Assembly: GCF_008831285.2 (NCBI RefSeq)
Contig: NW_022204507.1
Coordinates: 1,862,001-1,926,000, forward strand
Direction of reading: 5' to 3'
DNA: 64,000 bases
Origin: Nymphaea colorata
Taxonomy: Eukaryota > Streptophyta > Magnoliopsida > Nymphaeales > Nymphaeaceae
Shown: piece after piece, positions 22,801 to 33,455 of the stretch
How positions within the stretch are numbered: position 1 is the first letter of the stretch
How the letters are laid out: each line of letters opens with the position of its first letter
The notes under the pieces: generated by a model
Seen by the model: the letters and a program-made list of their open reading frames with translations, nothing else
Databases searched by the model: none
Told to the model about the DNA's origin: nothing
Translations under genes and position numbers: made by a program

Positions 22801-25800
22801 TTTCTATCAAATTCAAATAACAACCAGTCTTTAACAATAACTCAAAAAAATCTGCTATGGCTTCAATCTTCGCCTTCATGTCATCGCCCTCATAGATGAA
22901 TCTTTCAGCATCAATTGGCGTCCGACAATTTAGGCAGCCCTGCACAGAAACACTTATGTGAGTAGTAGTAACCAAATCTACCCACAAGTGCCTTGGTACT
23001 GAAATTAAATTAACCTCAGAACAAACCAAAGTAAGAATCGTACCTTTCTTTTCACGCCATGCGTGATACTTAGTACAATCCTTCTTCATATGACCTTCAT
23101 CCTTGCAAAAGAAGCAGCTTGATTTGCCTTCCTTATGCTTCTTCTGTTCTTAATGGATGCGTGATCAACTGCAATTTCCTTAATAGCCTTCCTTTTCTTA
23201 CTTTTAGGCATAGTAGCCAAGTGAGCACTTTCTATCCTATCATGCTTCAATCTCTCCTCTTCTTCCACACAGTGCGAAATGAGCTCATTAAGAGTTCATT
23301 TCTCCTTCTGACAGTTATAACTAACTTTAAACTGTCCAAACTGTGGTGGAAGAGAAAGAAGAACTATATGCACTATAAAGTCTTCGGGTAACCTCAGACC
23401 TAGTGCCTGTAATTTTGAAGCAAGATGAGACATTTCCATAATGTGCTCCCGTATGTTCCCCTTTCCTTTAAACCTCAGCGTCACAAGTTTACTCAAAATA
23501 GTGCTTGTTTCAGCCTTTTCATTTTTAGCAAAACGTTTTTCAATCTCTTCAAGGAACGCCTTGGCACTAGCCTTTTCAGTAATAGAGCCCCTAAAATTTT
23601 CTAGGATTGATCTCTTCATGATCATTAGACACATGCGGTTTGAGCGTTCCCACCGTTCAAAGTACCGCTTATCCTCATGGGAACTTTGATCTGTTGGATG
23701 AGGTAGGCACAACTCCCTAAATGCAAGGTCTAGATCCATACAACCCAGAACAATCATAACAGTTTCTTTCCAGTCCTTAAAATTCGAACCATTTAACTCA
23801 GGAACAATACTCAAATTTGCAGATATCATAGAAGCAGAACTCACTGTACAAAGAACAACAAAAATACCAAACATGCTCACAATCAATACATGTACAAAGA
23901 TGAAACAACAAATATAAATGAATTTAAATACAATGACATAAATCTCATCACAAGGTACCGGTGCAACGTTAATATCCAATCTTTGTATTGAAATACTAAC
24001 TGCAAGTGGTATTCTTGGTCAACAATGAATATGAATAATTAACTCTGTCAAACAACGAGCCTATCTTTGGATTGACTCGCTATTCACATGGAAACCTGAA
24101 AAATTATCACATATTCATTGCCATGTATACTTGAACCTGACCAAACAACAATCCTCCTTTGGGCTGATCATTGTTCGCATGGATCAAGTATACTATCATC
24201 TAATGTTTAAAACAAGCAAATTCGTACAACAGAGGTCACTTTGGCGACATAAAGTACAAACGTACTCATTTCAAACAACAGACATGGCTAAAGATCAAAA
24301 TTCATAATCCAAACATTCATCTAAAGTACACCCATAATTTTAATAACATGCAAAACATGATACATGAATTAAAATTTACATACAAGATTTGTCATTCATT
24401 GAATCCAAAACCTGATGCATAAACCAAATTACCATACACGTATGCCCTACATTAAATCCAAAACCAAAATAATTCAATGAAATGAGCCCAAAAGAGTCCA
24501 AAATTTATAAACCGGTACCATAATCGTGTTTAAGAGGGTCAAGAACTACTGAATCGGCCTTAAAATAGCCCGTATCGTTCTTAAACCACAACAAAAGCAC
24601 CCGCATGTCCCTACATAGGGCTGAACCAGTCTAAAAATTGGACGTACCGGTCAAAATTAGACTGTATCGGTTCCAAAACCCAATGAACCGGTCTAAATAT
24701 CAAGTGAACCGGTCTGAAAGTGCCCGAATCGGTTCGAAAACTGAATGAACCGGTCCCAAAATGGTCTGAATCAGGTTTAAAAAATCCGAACCGGTTCTAA
24801 AACTGAATGAACCGCTCCATCAAATGTTCGAATCGGTCCCCAAAGGTGTGAACCGGTTCCAAAAGGGTACGAACCGGTCTGAAAACCAGTTGAACCGGTC
24901 CAGAAAAGATCTGAATCGGTCCCAAAATGTCCGAACCGGTTCAGAATCGATTTGAATCGGTCTGAAACTGAATGAACCGGTTCGATTCTTTACAGAACCG
25001 GTTTGACAATAATGAACCGTTTCTTTAAAATTAAACCGCATGGATACGGGTCGGGTCCGACATGACCCGACCCGGTCCAAAAACTGAACACAGCGCGCGC
25101 GGGCGGGCGAGCGCGGCAAAATGAAATTTTTTTTTTTTTTTAAATCGCGATGGATCCGGATCGGGTCTGTGACGACCCGAACCGGGCCGACCCGGCTCGA
25201 CCGCCGAGCGTCGTCTCCACTCGACCGAAACCGCCGTTCGCCTGCCTGAAGCCGAACGACAGCGAACGGCGGATTCACCTCCGGCAGACCTCCGGGAGCC
25301 TTGGGTGAGCGCCGCCAGGGCCGCCGGACGTCGGCGGCGGCGATGGCGGGCCGATGCCTGCCGCAAGCCGGCAGATTCCACGGGTTTTCTCTGTTTTGAA
25401 AATCTGCCCCTTTTCTTGCCGATTTTGTGTGTTGCAGCGGCGACGAAGCCACCGGCGGCCCGCCGGAGACCGTGGGTGGACGCCTGAGGGTCGCACGGCC
25501 CCGTCCGGCGACATGAAAGTCGCCGGCAGGCCTATGGCCGGCCATCGCCCTGTCTGACGCCGTTTTCCCTTGTTCCTGCCCTTACGGTTGCATCTGAGGC
25601 GCAGAGGGCACCGCAGGCCACCCACAGCGTGGGTGGCCGCCGTCGGGGTTTCCTCACGACTGCCGGAAGCCTGCCGTCGCCTACCAGCGATGGACGCCCA
25701 CCGATCCGGCCGTCCCCTTGCCCAATCCTCCTGATGGCTGCAACGGAAGCCCGACGGCTTCCGTCGCACGCCCTCAACCCTAAATTTTTTTTTTTTTTTT

Positions 25801-28131
25801 TTTTTGAAAACAATACTTGCAGCCGAAGAACAGGGGTGAACCCAACGGGAAGACTCACAAAATCATCCAAAAAATTCAACAATTTAACGAAGAACATAGG
25901 CTCTGATACCAAATGTTGGGATTTCTCCCCATAACGCATATACAAAACCAAACGTATATACCCTAAAACAGGATCATGCTCTTGTTAAATCATTGAATCA
26001 AACATAACCTTAAACTTAAAGCGGAAGCGTACCTGAATCCATCTGATCTGGTGCACGGGAAGATCGCAGCAGGGTCTTCCAGGGTACGTGCGGCGCGCTT
26101 GAGGTCTCTCTCAGATGGGGAAGAGGAAAACCCTAGAAACCAATGTTTCTTGCAACCATTGCACGACCCCAGGGACCACTACCATTATATAATGAGGACA
26201 ATTACGGATTCAACCCATCAAAGAGTCCGTAATTGCGTACTGGTATCTATACATTTCAAAATTACCCCATACCATCTAAAATGACGTAATATCCCAAAAT
26301 GCAATCACTTAAGCGGACATTTACGTTAAGACAGCCATAATGTCTGAAATTTCTCATAGACATATGCCGGCCCACCAAATGATCTTACAAGGTCTCCCTC
26401 GATCTTCTTTAGATTTGGGCAAAACATTGCCCGAAAACAGCGACTGCTGATATTTCTCATGATTGTGTGGCTGATTTTTTGATGTGATTCCTTTTTATGG
26501 GTTCTCGTTCTGAACTTGTCTAGGGGTTGTATTTGTTGTTAGGAAGGAGAAAAGGGGAAAATGTCACTGAAAAATTGGGTAAATCTGTTGGATGTAGCAG
26601 AGTACCGCTTCCTTGTTCACCACCGGTGAAATCCTAGCTTTTACTAATTTTTGAACCATTGGTTTTTCTGTTTTCAAGTCATCTTTGTTAGATTTGCTAT
26701 GGATTTTGGTTAGAATTTAGTAGGACGCCATTTTGTTGCTATGGATTTATGCATACTTGTTGTTCTTTTCGTTGGGAAGCTGCTAGAGCCTAGATGGGGT
26801 TCAAGGGAGTTCCTGAAATTCATTTTTGTAGTTAATCTATTAACATCAATTTGTGTCTTCATCATAACTATTGCTCTATACTATATAACAAGGAGAGAAA
26901 GCTTCCTGTAAGTGTCAAGAGGTATTCCCAATATATTCTGGGATGCATGTTTTCCTATTCACTCCCTCTCTGTTTCATCTTTTTATCAGCTTAGACAGCT
27001 CCAGATTATTCTTTTTTTTTTAACTTTTCTCCTTTCCCTTTCCTTTCTGAGTGTGCACTTATTCAATGCATGCATAGTGGGGTTTTCATACATTTATGAT
27101 ACTTGATATGCAGAAATACGTTTGTTTGTGTAGAGGTGAATCTCTGCAAACTTGTATCTATGCATGTGAATATTTGCATGTGTATGCACCCTTCACGCTT
27201 GCTTTCCTTTTCCAGGTCCTAGATATCTATAGGAATGTTACTTTCCATGGAGGCACGTGAGGGAGATTAGCATATATCCAGCTATGCTACAGGGGAGGCT
27301 TAGACCATGTACCCCATCTTTGGTCATCTAACTTTGTTGAATTAAGGATCATAACTTTACTATGAACACTTTAACTTTATTAGAGCCATTTAATGTTGTG
27401 ATTGCACACTGGAGATGTTTGATTCCTTATAAACGACTTTATGAATCTATTTCAGAAATTGGTTAGCATTGTAGTTTATTTCTTCCAATGTGTTAATGTA
27501 TTTGAGAAGTGGTACGTAGTTGTATGTTTTGTAAAACCATCTACCTAGAAGTTTAAGAATGGACACTTGTCTCCACCTATGCTGGAGAGAGAGAGAGAGA
27601 AGTTGAGCAAGTCAAGGAATCTCTTGGAAATTTGTGCAGATGTGCTAATTATAATTATGGAGTAGAGTGCCTTTTCAGGTTTTATAGGTATTTTGATGGG
27701 TTCTCTCCTCATTTACGTATTTCTTTGGTTAACATTATTAAACTTTTCACTTCAACTTTGCCAACAATTCTGATTAGTCACAGATTCTGATACCATTTAA
27801 GAACTTATACCTCAATCTATTTTGTTAGTGATTATTTATTCTGGAATTGACCATAGTTCTTCCTTTTGTTTATTTTCAGTTATGGATTGGAAATTTCATG
27901 ACATATCATTTCTATAGAAAGGACAAGAGACCTCTGAAGCTGCATCCCGAGCTGGAGAAGTTGCTCAAAGAAGAGTTTTGTTTCCTGGATGACTTTAGAG
28001 CCAAGTCAAAAGCAACGAAAGATTGTAGTTATAGTGCTAGTGGTGCTTCCAAGGATGAGACAGACAGAAGCGAGTCTCCAGCTTTAGCTGAAGCTGCTGC
28101 TGCTGCTGCCAGTTCGTTGAAGTTGGGATAG
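19874..28131 (+). CDS. Small gene with MOS11/THO1-like motif, intron split by copia B (tentative model)
   Basis: Exon 1 (19874-20094) ends with TDLELQKKFRRAEQLGIPVQ and LSEEEKHSSRSQR before the donor AGAG|GTACTC. This resembles the RAERFG..LSEEEK..SRAERFG repeat of plant MOS11/THO1-type mRNA-export proteins, where the motif lies in the C-terminal RNA-binding part. The last exon is probably 27918-28131 (acceptor CTATAG|AAAG). It continues in phase with exon 1 and encodes KDKRPLKLHPELEKLLKEEF followed by an alanine/serine-rich tail and TAG. I do not recognise that last part. The usual further RAERFG copies are not found, so intermediate exons or loss are possible. The N-terminal reading before TATVPTDLE may be untranslated. 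The intron contains the 6.1-kb element B. Expression is unproven. Confidence 0.4.
20301..20305. repeat. Target site duplication, left (AGGTC), element B
   Basis: AGGTC precedes the left LTR of element B and recurs directly after the right LTR at 26390-26394. Confidence 0.9.
20306..20781 (-). repeat. 3' LTR of element B (476 bp)
   Basis: The plus-strand text runs from TGTTGGGATTTCTTCCC to ATGATCTTACA. It matches the right copy except for nine single-base differences. Confidence 0.95.
20782..20794 (-). other. Polypurine tract of element B
   Basis: The minus strand reads AAGTGGGAGAT directly before the TGTAAGATC start of the 3' LTR. This is the standard plus-strand primer site of copia elements. 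Confidence 0.85.
21480..22190 (-). pseudogene. RT end and RNase H fragment of element B
   Basis: Minus-strand reading near 22180-21930 gives the C-terminal half of RT, with FKINMVDECVYQKFSGGKFI and LYVDDILLASNDVG, then a frameshift. The stretch 21756-21481 gives the RT/RNase H link (PYLPVVGSLMYVQVCTRLDI, SDPGMGHWKAAKRVLRYLK). RNase H is cut short, and the palm and fingers of RT are gone. It is not functional. Confidence 0.8.
22230..22600 (-). pseudogene. Integrase remnant of element B: zinc head fused to C-terminus, core deleted
   Basis: From about 22560 the minus strand reads the pre-integrase block (RLGHISEKRIYRLMSKGILE, then CTECIKEK near 22440). It then passes within about 70 bp to the C-terminal FFEDIEFG block (22370-22340). 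The DDE catalytic core normally found between them, several hundred bases long, is absent. This internal deletion removes integration activity. Confidence 0.7.
22703..23870 (-). pseudogene. gag and protease region of element B
   Basis: Gag reads from about 23850 (MISANLSIVPELNGSNFKDW, LGCMDLDLAFRELCLPHP, YFERWERSNRMCLMIMKRSI, STILSKLVTLRFKGKGNIRE) to 23296. Two frame changes follow, to 23268-23086 and 23089-22703. The zinc knuckle CFFCKDEGHMKKDC (about 23115-23074) is intact. The protease site reads WVDLVTTTHIS, so the DSG catalytic motif is lost. A longer frame to an ATG at 23979 exists, but its extra hydrophobic N-terminus is not gag-like. The gag is related to that of element A but clearly diverged. 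Confidence 0.8.
23980..25898 (-). other. Leader of element B with a periodic GAACCGGTTC array
   Basis: This is a GC-rich untranslated leader. The half next to the primer binding site (25100-25790) is very GC-rich. A block at 25050-25200 has GGGTCGGGTC/GACCCGACCC inverted repeats. From 24500 to 25030 the sequence GAACCGG(T)(T/C)C or its variants recurs about every 20-22 bp, some 15-20 times. These blocks are colinear with the leader of element A. A long minus-strand open frame (25545-24820) crosses the array, but its 7-residue repeat simply mirrors the 21-bp DNA period. Confidence 0.65.
25899..25911 (-). other. Primer binding site (initiator Met-tRNA), element B
   Basis: GGCTCTGATACCA on the plus strand is the complement of TGGTATCAGAGCC. 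It lies 2 bp from the LTR end. Confidence 0.93.
25914..26389 (-). repeat. 5' LTR of element B (476 bp)
   Basis: It runs from TGTTGGGATTTCTCCCC to ATGATCTTACA on the plus strand. It matches the copy at 20306-20781 and is followed by the AGGTC duplication. Confidence 0.95.
26390..27917 (+). other. Remainder of the intron of the MOS11-like gene
   Basis: The sequence is T-rich and typical of a plant intron, with a (GA)n run at about 27586-27600. I looked for further RAERFG-type exons on the plus strand and saw none. If element B is removed, the 5' part of the intron (20095-20305) joins this block through a single AGGTC. Confidence 0.4.
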
Positions 28132-30337
28132 TGACGGAAGTTGAGAAGGGTGGAGGGCTTAATTTTGGATTGTTGTGATGTTTTTTATCCAATTCCTTTC
28201 TATAAGTCCTCTGATGATGACGATGATTTGAGTTGAATGGGCGGCTCTGAAATTATTTTTGCTTTGGAGTTGTTGGTTCACCTCAGCTTCATTGTACATA
28301 AGAATAATGATGGAATGAATTATCAAAATTGATTAATAACATATTAGAATTAAATCTGTTTCATTTTTGAAGGTGCTTTTGTTTTGCTTGTATGCTGGTT
28401 ACCGTTGGTTTGTTTCTTGATGTTACTATTTTCTGTATTTTCAGAGTTCTCAAAGCTTGAAATTCAACTCTGCGTCGGCATGTTAGACATGAGGCTTATC
28501 TATGGGTGTCTGGTGGCTTGTATTCATTAATTGCAAAAGCTGGGTTTGATGGGGCTCCGGTATTGAGCAACAAAATTAATGCTAGAATTAAATTAGAATT
28601 AAAGCATGTGATGTCAATTTACTATATAATTAAAGTATTTAAAAGAACAAAAGAATGACCTTAACTAGTTTCCTTTCGTGGGTGAAACTACATTAGTGCA
28701 TTGATTACAAAATGTCTTAAGATTATGGAAGACACAAACACCAGACAGGACAGATAGAACAAACAGAACTAACCATAGAAGACAAACATTGGACAGAACG
28801 GATAGATCGGACATGATAAAAACAAACGTCAGACATATGCGAAATAAAAGTCAGACAAAAAGAATGTAGTGTTTTGTTCCTAAAGTCATTAAACGGGGGA
28901 CAAGAAACATCATTGTCCAGAACATAACATAGTGTAATGGACATGACATTTTGTCTGTCTTGTCCCAATGAACAATAATCAAATGACCTCTTATAGTCAT
29001 AGAAAATCAAAGAGGTACCGAATAAGGCAAAATATATTTTTGGTCAAACTAACTTTATTTTTTGTATAAAATGGGTTGAATATCTTCTTTTTTAACTTTT
29101 GCAAATATATAATGACACAAAATACATCTTCTTCAAAACCTATAGGATTTAATATATGATAGAATGAATTTTTCAGACCGTAAAACCTCTCTTATGTCAT
29201 TTATAAATCTGTCAAAGTTTGAAATTTGCAAGATAAAGGGTTATGAATTTCATTTTGCAAATTTTTTGAAGTGAGATAAACATCAAGATTTATGACATCA
29301 TTTTTTGAAGTCGTAGAACAACTATGAGATGCTTTTGAAAATTTTTTGAAAGAGGAGAGGCCCTTTGCTTACCATGTTTGTGCTACAGCATTCTGATTTT
29401 GAATCAAGTAACAACACAACCTCAAAATCTAATTTTTATTAGTAAATATTTGTGTGCTGGTATGACAGTTGTAGATGACATGAATATATCAATAATAACA
29501 TTCACATGTACAATATTGCACAGAGGATATATCAATGATGTCAACAAACATACAAAAAATAAGTGTTCATAATTACATGACACTATGTTATTTGTATGTC
29601 AAAAGCAAATAACATGCCTTTCATAGATGGATGAGCTTTTTATATGCACACTGTGAACTCTGATGTGCCTAATTTAGCTTGGATACCAAACTATAATGAT
29701 TGTAATTTTTTAGGGTTTTTCAGTCTAAAACCATTTCAAATTAAAATCAAAGCAGGCAAAAATAATTTTTCAGGTCTCCAATTCTAAAATCATTAAGCAT
29801 CACCATTAGTTAACTTAAAATGTCAATATTAAATAATAATTTAATTAAACCATAAAATTGATCTTTCAAAAGAAAAAAAGTGCAAAAGCCATTTAAAATC
29901 TCTAAATTACACAATTCAAATCATGACATGGACCCGTTGGGCAGTATCATATCATTGCACAATGCCACACATCATCACCATCCATTCTATTCACGCTCAA
30001 CTGAAACTTGTAAATGGGGGAGGGGTGAAAACTTAGAAAAGTTCTCAATAAGACATATATCATCAATATATTACAGCATGTATGGTTATTCAAAATTAAA
30101 CTTACGTTACTGAGACATAAAATCATGAGATCTAATACTTACTGTCGATGTTAAATATGCTCATGGAAGATAAAGCATTTCACAGTAACGAGCACTCACA
30201 GCACAGTCATTCATCAAAAACATATACACGAACACATGCAATATTAATTATCTGTTGGCATGCTTGCAACCATTATTTAGTGTCAATAAACTACCGTCAC
30301 TACTTGGATGTGGCCCGACCAGCACGGGCTTGTTCAC

Positions 30338-30388
<51 letters not shown>

Positions 30389-31519
30389 CATCGGTTACAG
30401 GTGCAACCAAAACATCAATAATATAAATAACTCAGGTGCTAATACTAAACTTACAGGTCGACGACTATATTCCTCCATTGCCCATAAAAAGGCAAGTTGG
30501 AGGGATTTCCCTATACATCACGACAAAGAAACAGGTCACCCCTAAATAGGCGTGTATATATAAACACATTGGAAAAACAATAAAGAACCGTCACAAATCT
30601 AGGTGACAAATATTAGCCCTACCCAACCTCATGTAGGCAGTCATGCACAAGGGCAACTATAGCCTCCTTCAGCCTTCTCTTCCTTCGGTCTAATCCCCGG
30701 ATCCCGTGACTTGCCTTTAATTTACTTATTTAAGGTCAAGCCAGATATGCATTAGTCATTACGAGCATCTATCATGTGCTTCAGGTATTTAAACATACTT
30801 TCATGCTCATATCATTCATTCATTGTATATGCTCAATATATAATCAACATCATATATAGCATGTCTGAAGTCAACATAATATAAATTTCTAGACATCATG
30901 ATCAATTTCAATCACATGTTCACAATAACATGCATCTCATTCATTAGCACAGAATTTTGGATCTCAAACAATAACTAAAGCAATTTCACAAAACACAAAC
31001 ACAAAACACATATATGTCTCAAGCCAAGCTAGATTTAGATCCAAGTCTCTGTCCAACCATTAATCATGCATGCATATACATACTCAATCAAAGCAAATAC
31101 AACAAAAAAAACATCATACGATTCTGATAAACCGATGGAACTTTCAAACCTAATTACCACATATCAGAGTTTTTATGAAATCTAAAGCTCTTCAAACACT
31201 AGTTCAAAATCAATAACTCATAAAACCATGTTCAAAACATAGAATAATTATTTATACTTTCAAAATAGATTTTGGGCTCATCAAATTATCTTGGCTACAA
31301 GTCCATAATTGGTATTAAATTCCAAACCATGCATTAACTTTCAAAGCACCTTGAATGAAATGAGTTTTAGTTCAAACCCACATTTAAGTTCGTTCACAAA
31401 AATCAAAGTGTTGGTTTTTGGCGCTTTGCCCGTTGGGATTTGACAAGGTCAGTGGTTCTCTCTCTCTCCTCTCTCCCTCCCTTGTCTTTGTGCTACCGCA
31501 AATAGCAGCCATCATCCTC
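28132..31519. other. Intergenic, AT-rich, no gene recognised
   Basis: The stretch 28132-28400 is the likely 3' UTR of the MOS11-like gene. The stretch 28730-28960 is rich in CAGACA/GGACAGA words, perhaps a decayed repeat. A (TA)n tract lies at 30341-30385. The stretch 30440-30720, with ordered AACCTCATGTAGGCAGTC-type text, could be a fragment of an LTR, but no partner or target duplication is visible. Confidence 0.4.
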
Positions 31520-31789
31520 TAAGCCTGCGATTGAGGCAAGAGGGTTTTATCTTGCGCAAGCCTTCATGGATGCGTGACTGGGTTTTAGGTGTTTCGTTGT
31601 GCGTTAAGGGTTTTAGTGATTTGAGAACAAAGAGGGAAACGAGCCATCATCCAAGGAGGTAAGCCTGCGATTGAGGCAAGAGGGTTTCATCTTGTGCAAG
31701 CCTCCATTTTTATGAATGTGTGACTGGGTTTGAGGGGTTTCGTTGTGCTTTAAGGGTTTTAGTGATTTGAGAACAACGAGGGAAACGAG
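31520..31789 (+). repeat. Tandem duplication (~140-bp spacing) upstream of the RBR copy
   Basis: TAAGCCTGCGATTGAGGCAA starts both copies (31520 and 31660). Each ends GATTTGAGAACAA.GAGGGAAACGAG. An 11-bp difference (TTTTTATGAAT) and several substitutions separate them. It lies in the 5' flank of the RBR copy, next to an unrecognised 40-codon open stretch (31798-31922, LADGLPSVEQVVDFSLLNEG). Confidence 0.85.
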
Positions 31790-32174
31790 GGGAGAAGCAA
31801 GGGACCTAGACATTAGATTGGCCGATGGACTGCCCTCTGTTGAGCAGGTCGTGGACTTCTCCCTGCTAAACGAGGGTACATTCATCGCTGTTGCGGGAGC
31901 AATCCTGCAAATTAGTCTCTGTTAAACAGGTCGGTGGATGAGTTGTATCTTCTTCTTTTCTAAATGGGCTGGTAACTGGTTGGTTTTAGAGATAGCTATC
32001 TCACTTTCCATGCAGCTTTACAGATACCTCATTAGTGGCGTCTTTTGTATGCAAACTATTTACCAAATAATTTTTTAGCAAATGTGTATGCGTGAGCCTT
32101 TCCCCACTTTTCCCTTCTACTCATAATAAATATGGTTTCTGTAAATAGGTTGAATAGTTCAAACATCCCGATTG

Positions 32175-32465
32175 TTGGTGCTGCAAGTGAGATGGGTGCT
32201 TTAGGCTGCCTAGTTCTACGGTCTCGTGAAACAGGTAGACTTGTTATAGTTTCAATAGGATATATCTACAAAATGGCATATCTCATGTTCTTTTGGGAAG
32301 GTCAATGTAATAGAAAATTTTTTCACATATTGGTGCTGCAAGTGAGATTGGTGCTTTAGGCTGCCTAGTTCTACGGTCTGGTGAAACATGTAGACTTGTT
32401 ATAGTTTCAATAGGATATCTCTACAAAATGGAGAAGGTCCATGCAATAGAAATTTTTTTCACTGT
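32175..32465 (+). repeat. Tandem duplication (155-bp spacing) in the RBR 5' flank
   Basis: TTGGTGCTGCAAGTGAGAT.GGTGCTTTAG begins both copies (32175 and 32330) and continues through TACAAAATGG. The second copy lacks about 20 bp of the first. It ends roughly 170 bp before the RBR start codon, so it probably lies in the promoter or 5' UTR. Confidence 0.85.
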
Positions 32466-32899
32466 ACTAATACCCCAAAGCCAAAAATTTCTGGCTCCCA
32501 GCGGGGGAATTTCTCTTGGAAGACGCAAAAGAACTTCTTGGATATGTTGTTTCGATGCTCTTCTGCCTTGGTTTTCCTTTCGTTCGTGATCGTTGAGGCG
32601 GTTAGGGCTTTCGGTTGCAGTGCGGCCGAACGAATGAGTCCCGGCGTTGGTAGTACGGAGGACGGGAAGCCGTCGGTCTCGTCATCTTCTAATTCGCAGC
32701 TGGATGATGCCGCAATGGAGGCTCGGCTGGTCGAATTTTGCAAGGTTCTGTTGTCCTTCCTCTGCTGATTATTTCTTTTGTTCCTTTATTTTTCTGCTCC
32801 CGTTCGGACGGTGCTTTTCTCGACCTGTAAAATCCGTTGCTTAAGATATGGTTTTGTGTGTTCCAGGTAGGTTTGGCACTGGATGAGAACATGACAGAC

Positions 32900-32902
32900 T
32901 AG
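32900..32902 (+). other. In-frame TAG in exon 2 of the RBR copy
   Basis: Codons around it read LDENMTD, stop, AVGLFRESKHILL. The family has a residue here (Gln would need one C-to-T change). No alternative acceptor in this exon avoids the stop while keeping the conserved helix. Confidence 0.85.
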
Positions 32903-33452
32903 GCGGTAGGGTTGTTCCGAGAAAGCAAACATATTCTCTTGCCGAACATGTCTGCTATTGGGAGTGGCAGCGTGTAATTTCCCCTTCTTCATTTGATATT
33001 CTACAGCATGAGTCTCGAAGAAGCATTCCTCTCCTTATTCTTCACATTTAATCTTATGTCTGGCAGTTATGAGATTTATTTTTGTATGATGTGCTCTGTT
33101 CTGATCTGTTGATGTTCTTTTGAATTGTTATCAGCCAGCAGAAATGGAAAGATTATGGTTTGCGATCGTCTTGTACGCTGTGAAGAGGCTTAGTGGTGCA
33201 GATTCGTCGCAGATAACTGAAAGCGAACCGAATGATACTGGTTTTAGTTTATACCAGCTGCTGAAAGTTGCTAAACTCAAGTATCTGTCCACTGCATGCT
33301 TGTTTCTCAATTTTAACTAGTTTTATTTTTCTGATACTAGTACCTTATCAGTTTTCACATCTATTAATTCCAGTGTCGTTGATTTCTTCAAAGAGATGTC
33401 TCAATTTTGTCTCAAAGCTGGCCCTGCTTTAAGCAATCTCTATGGAGCGGAT

Positions 33453-33455
33453 TGA
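33453..33455 (+). other. In-frame TGA in exon 4 of the RBR copy
   Basis: Codons read LSNLYGAD, stop, ERRLQ. Plant RBR proteins have a tryptophan at this place (DWE/DWER), so one G-to-A change explains the stop. Confidence 0.87.

Larger units (their letters stand above)
20306..26389 (-). mobile_element. Ty1/copia element B, complete ends, internally deleted
   Basis: This 6084-bp element is bounded by two 476-bp LTRs and the 5-bp duplication AGGTC. It reads on the minus strand: 5' LTR (25914-26389), primer binding site (25899-25911), a 1.9-kb GC-rich leader, gag (from about 23870), zinc knuckle, broken protease, pre-integrase, integrase C-terminal remnant, the end of RT, an RNase H fragment, polypurine tract and 3' LTR (20306-20781). 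The catalytic core of integrase and most of RT are missing, so it is non-autonomous. The LTRs differ at 9 of 476 positions, so the insertion is young. It lies in the intron of the MOS11-like gene, in opposite orientation. Confidence 0.93.

Noticed and set aside
24820-25769. Minus-strand open frames of 116-241 codons
   Set aside because: They arise from GC-rich leader sequence and a 21-bp repeat of element B, with no start context or domain.
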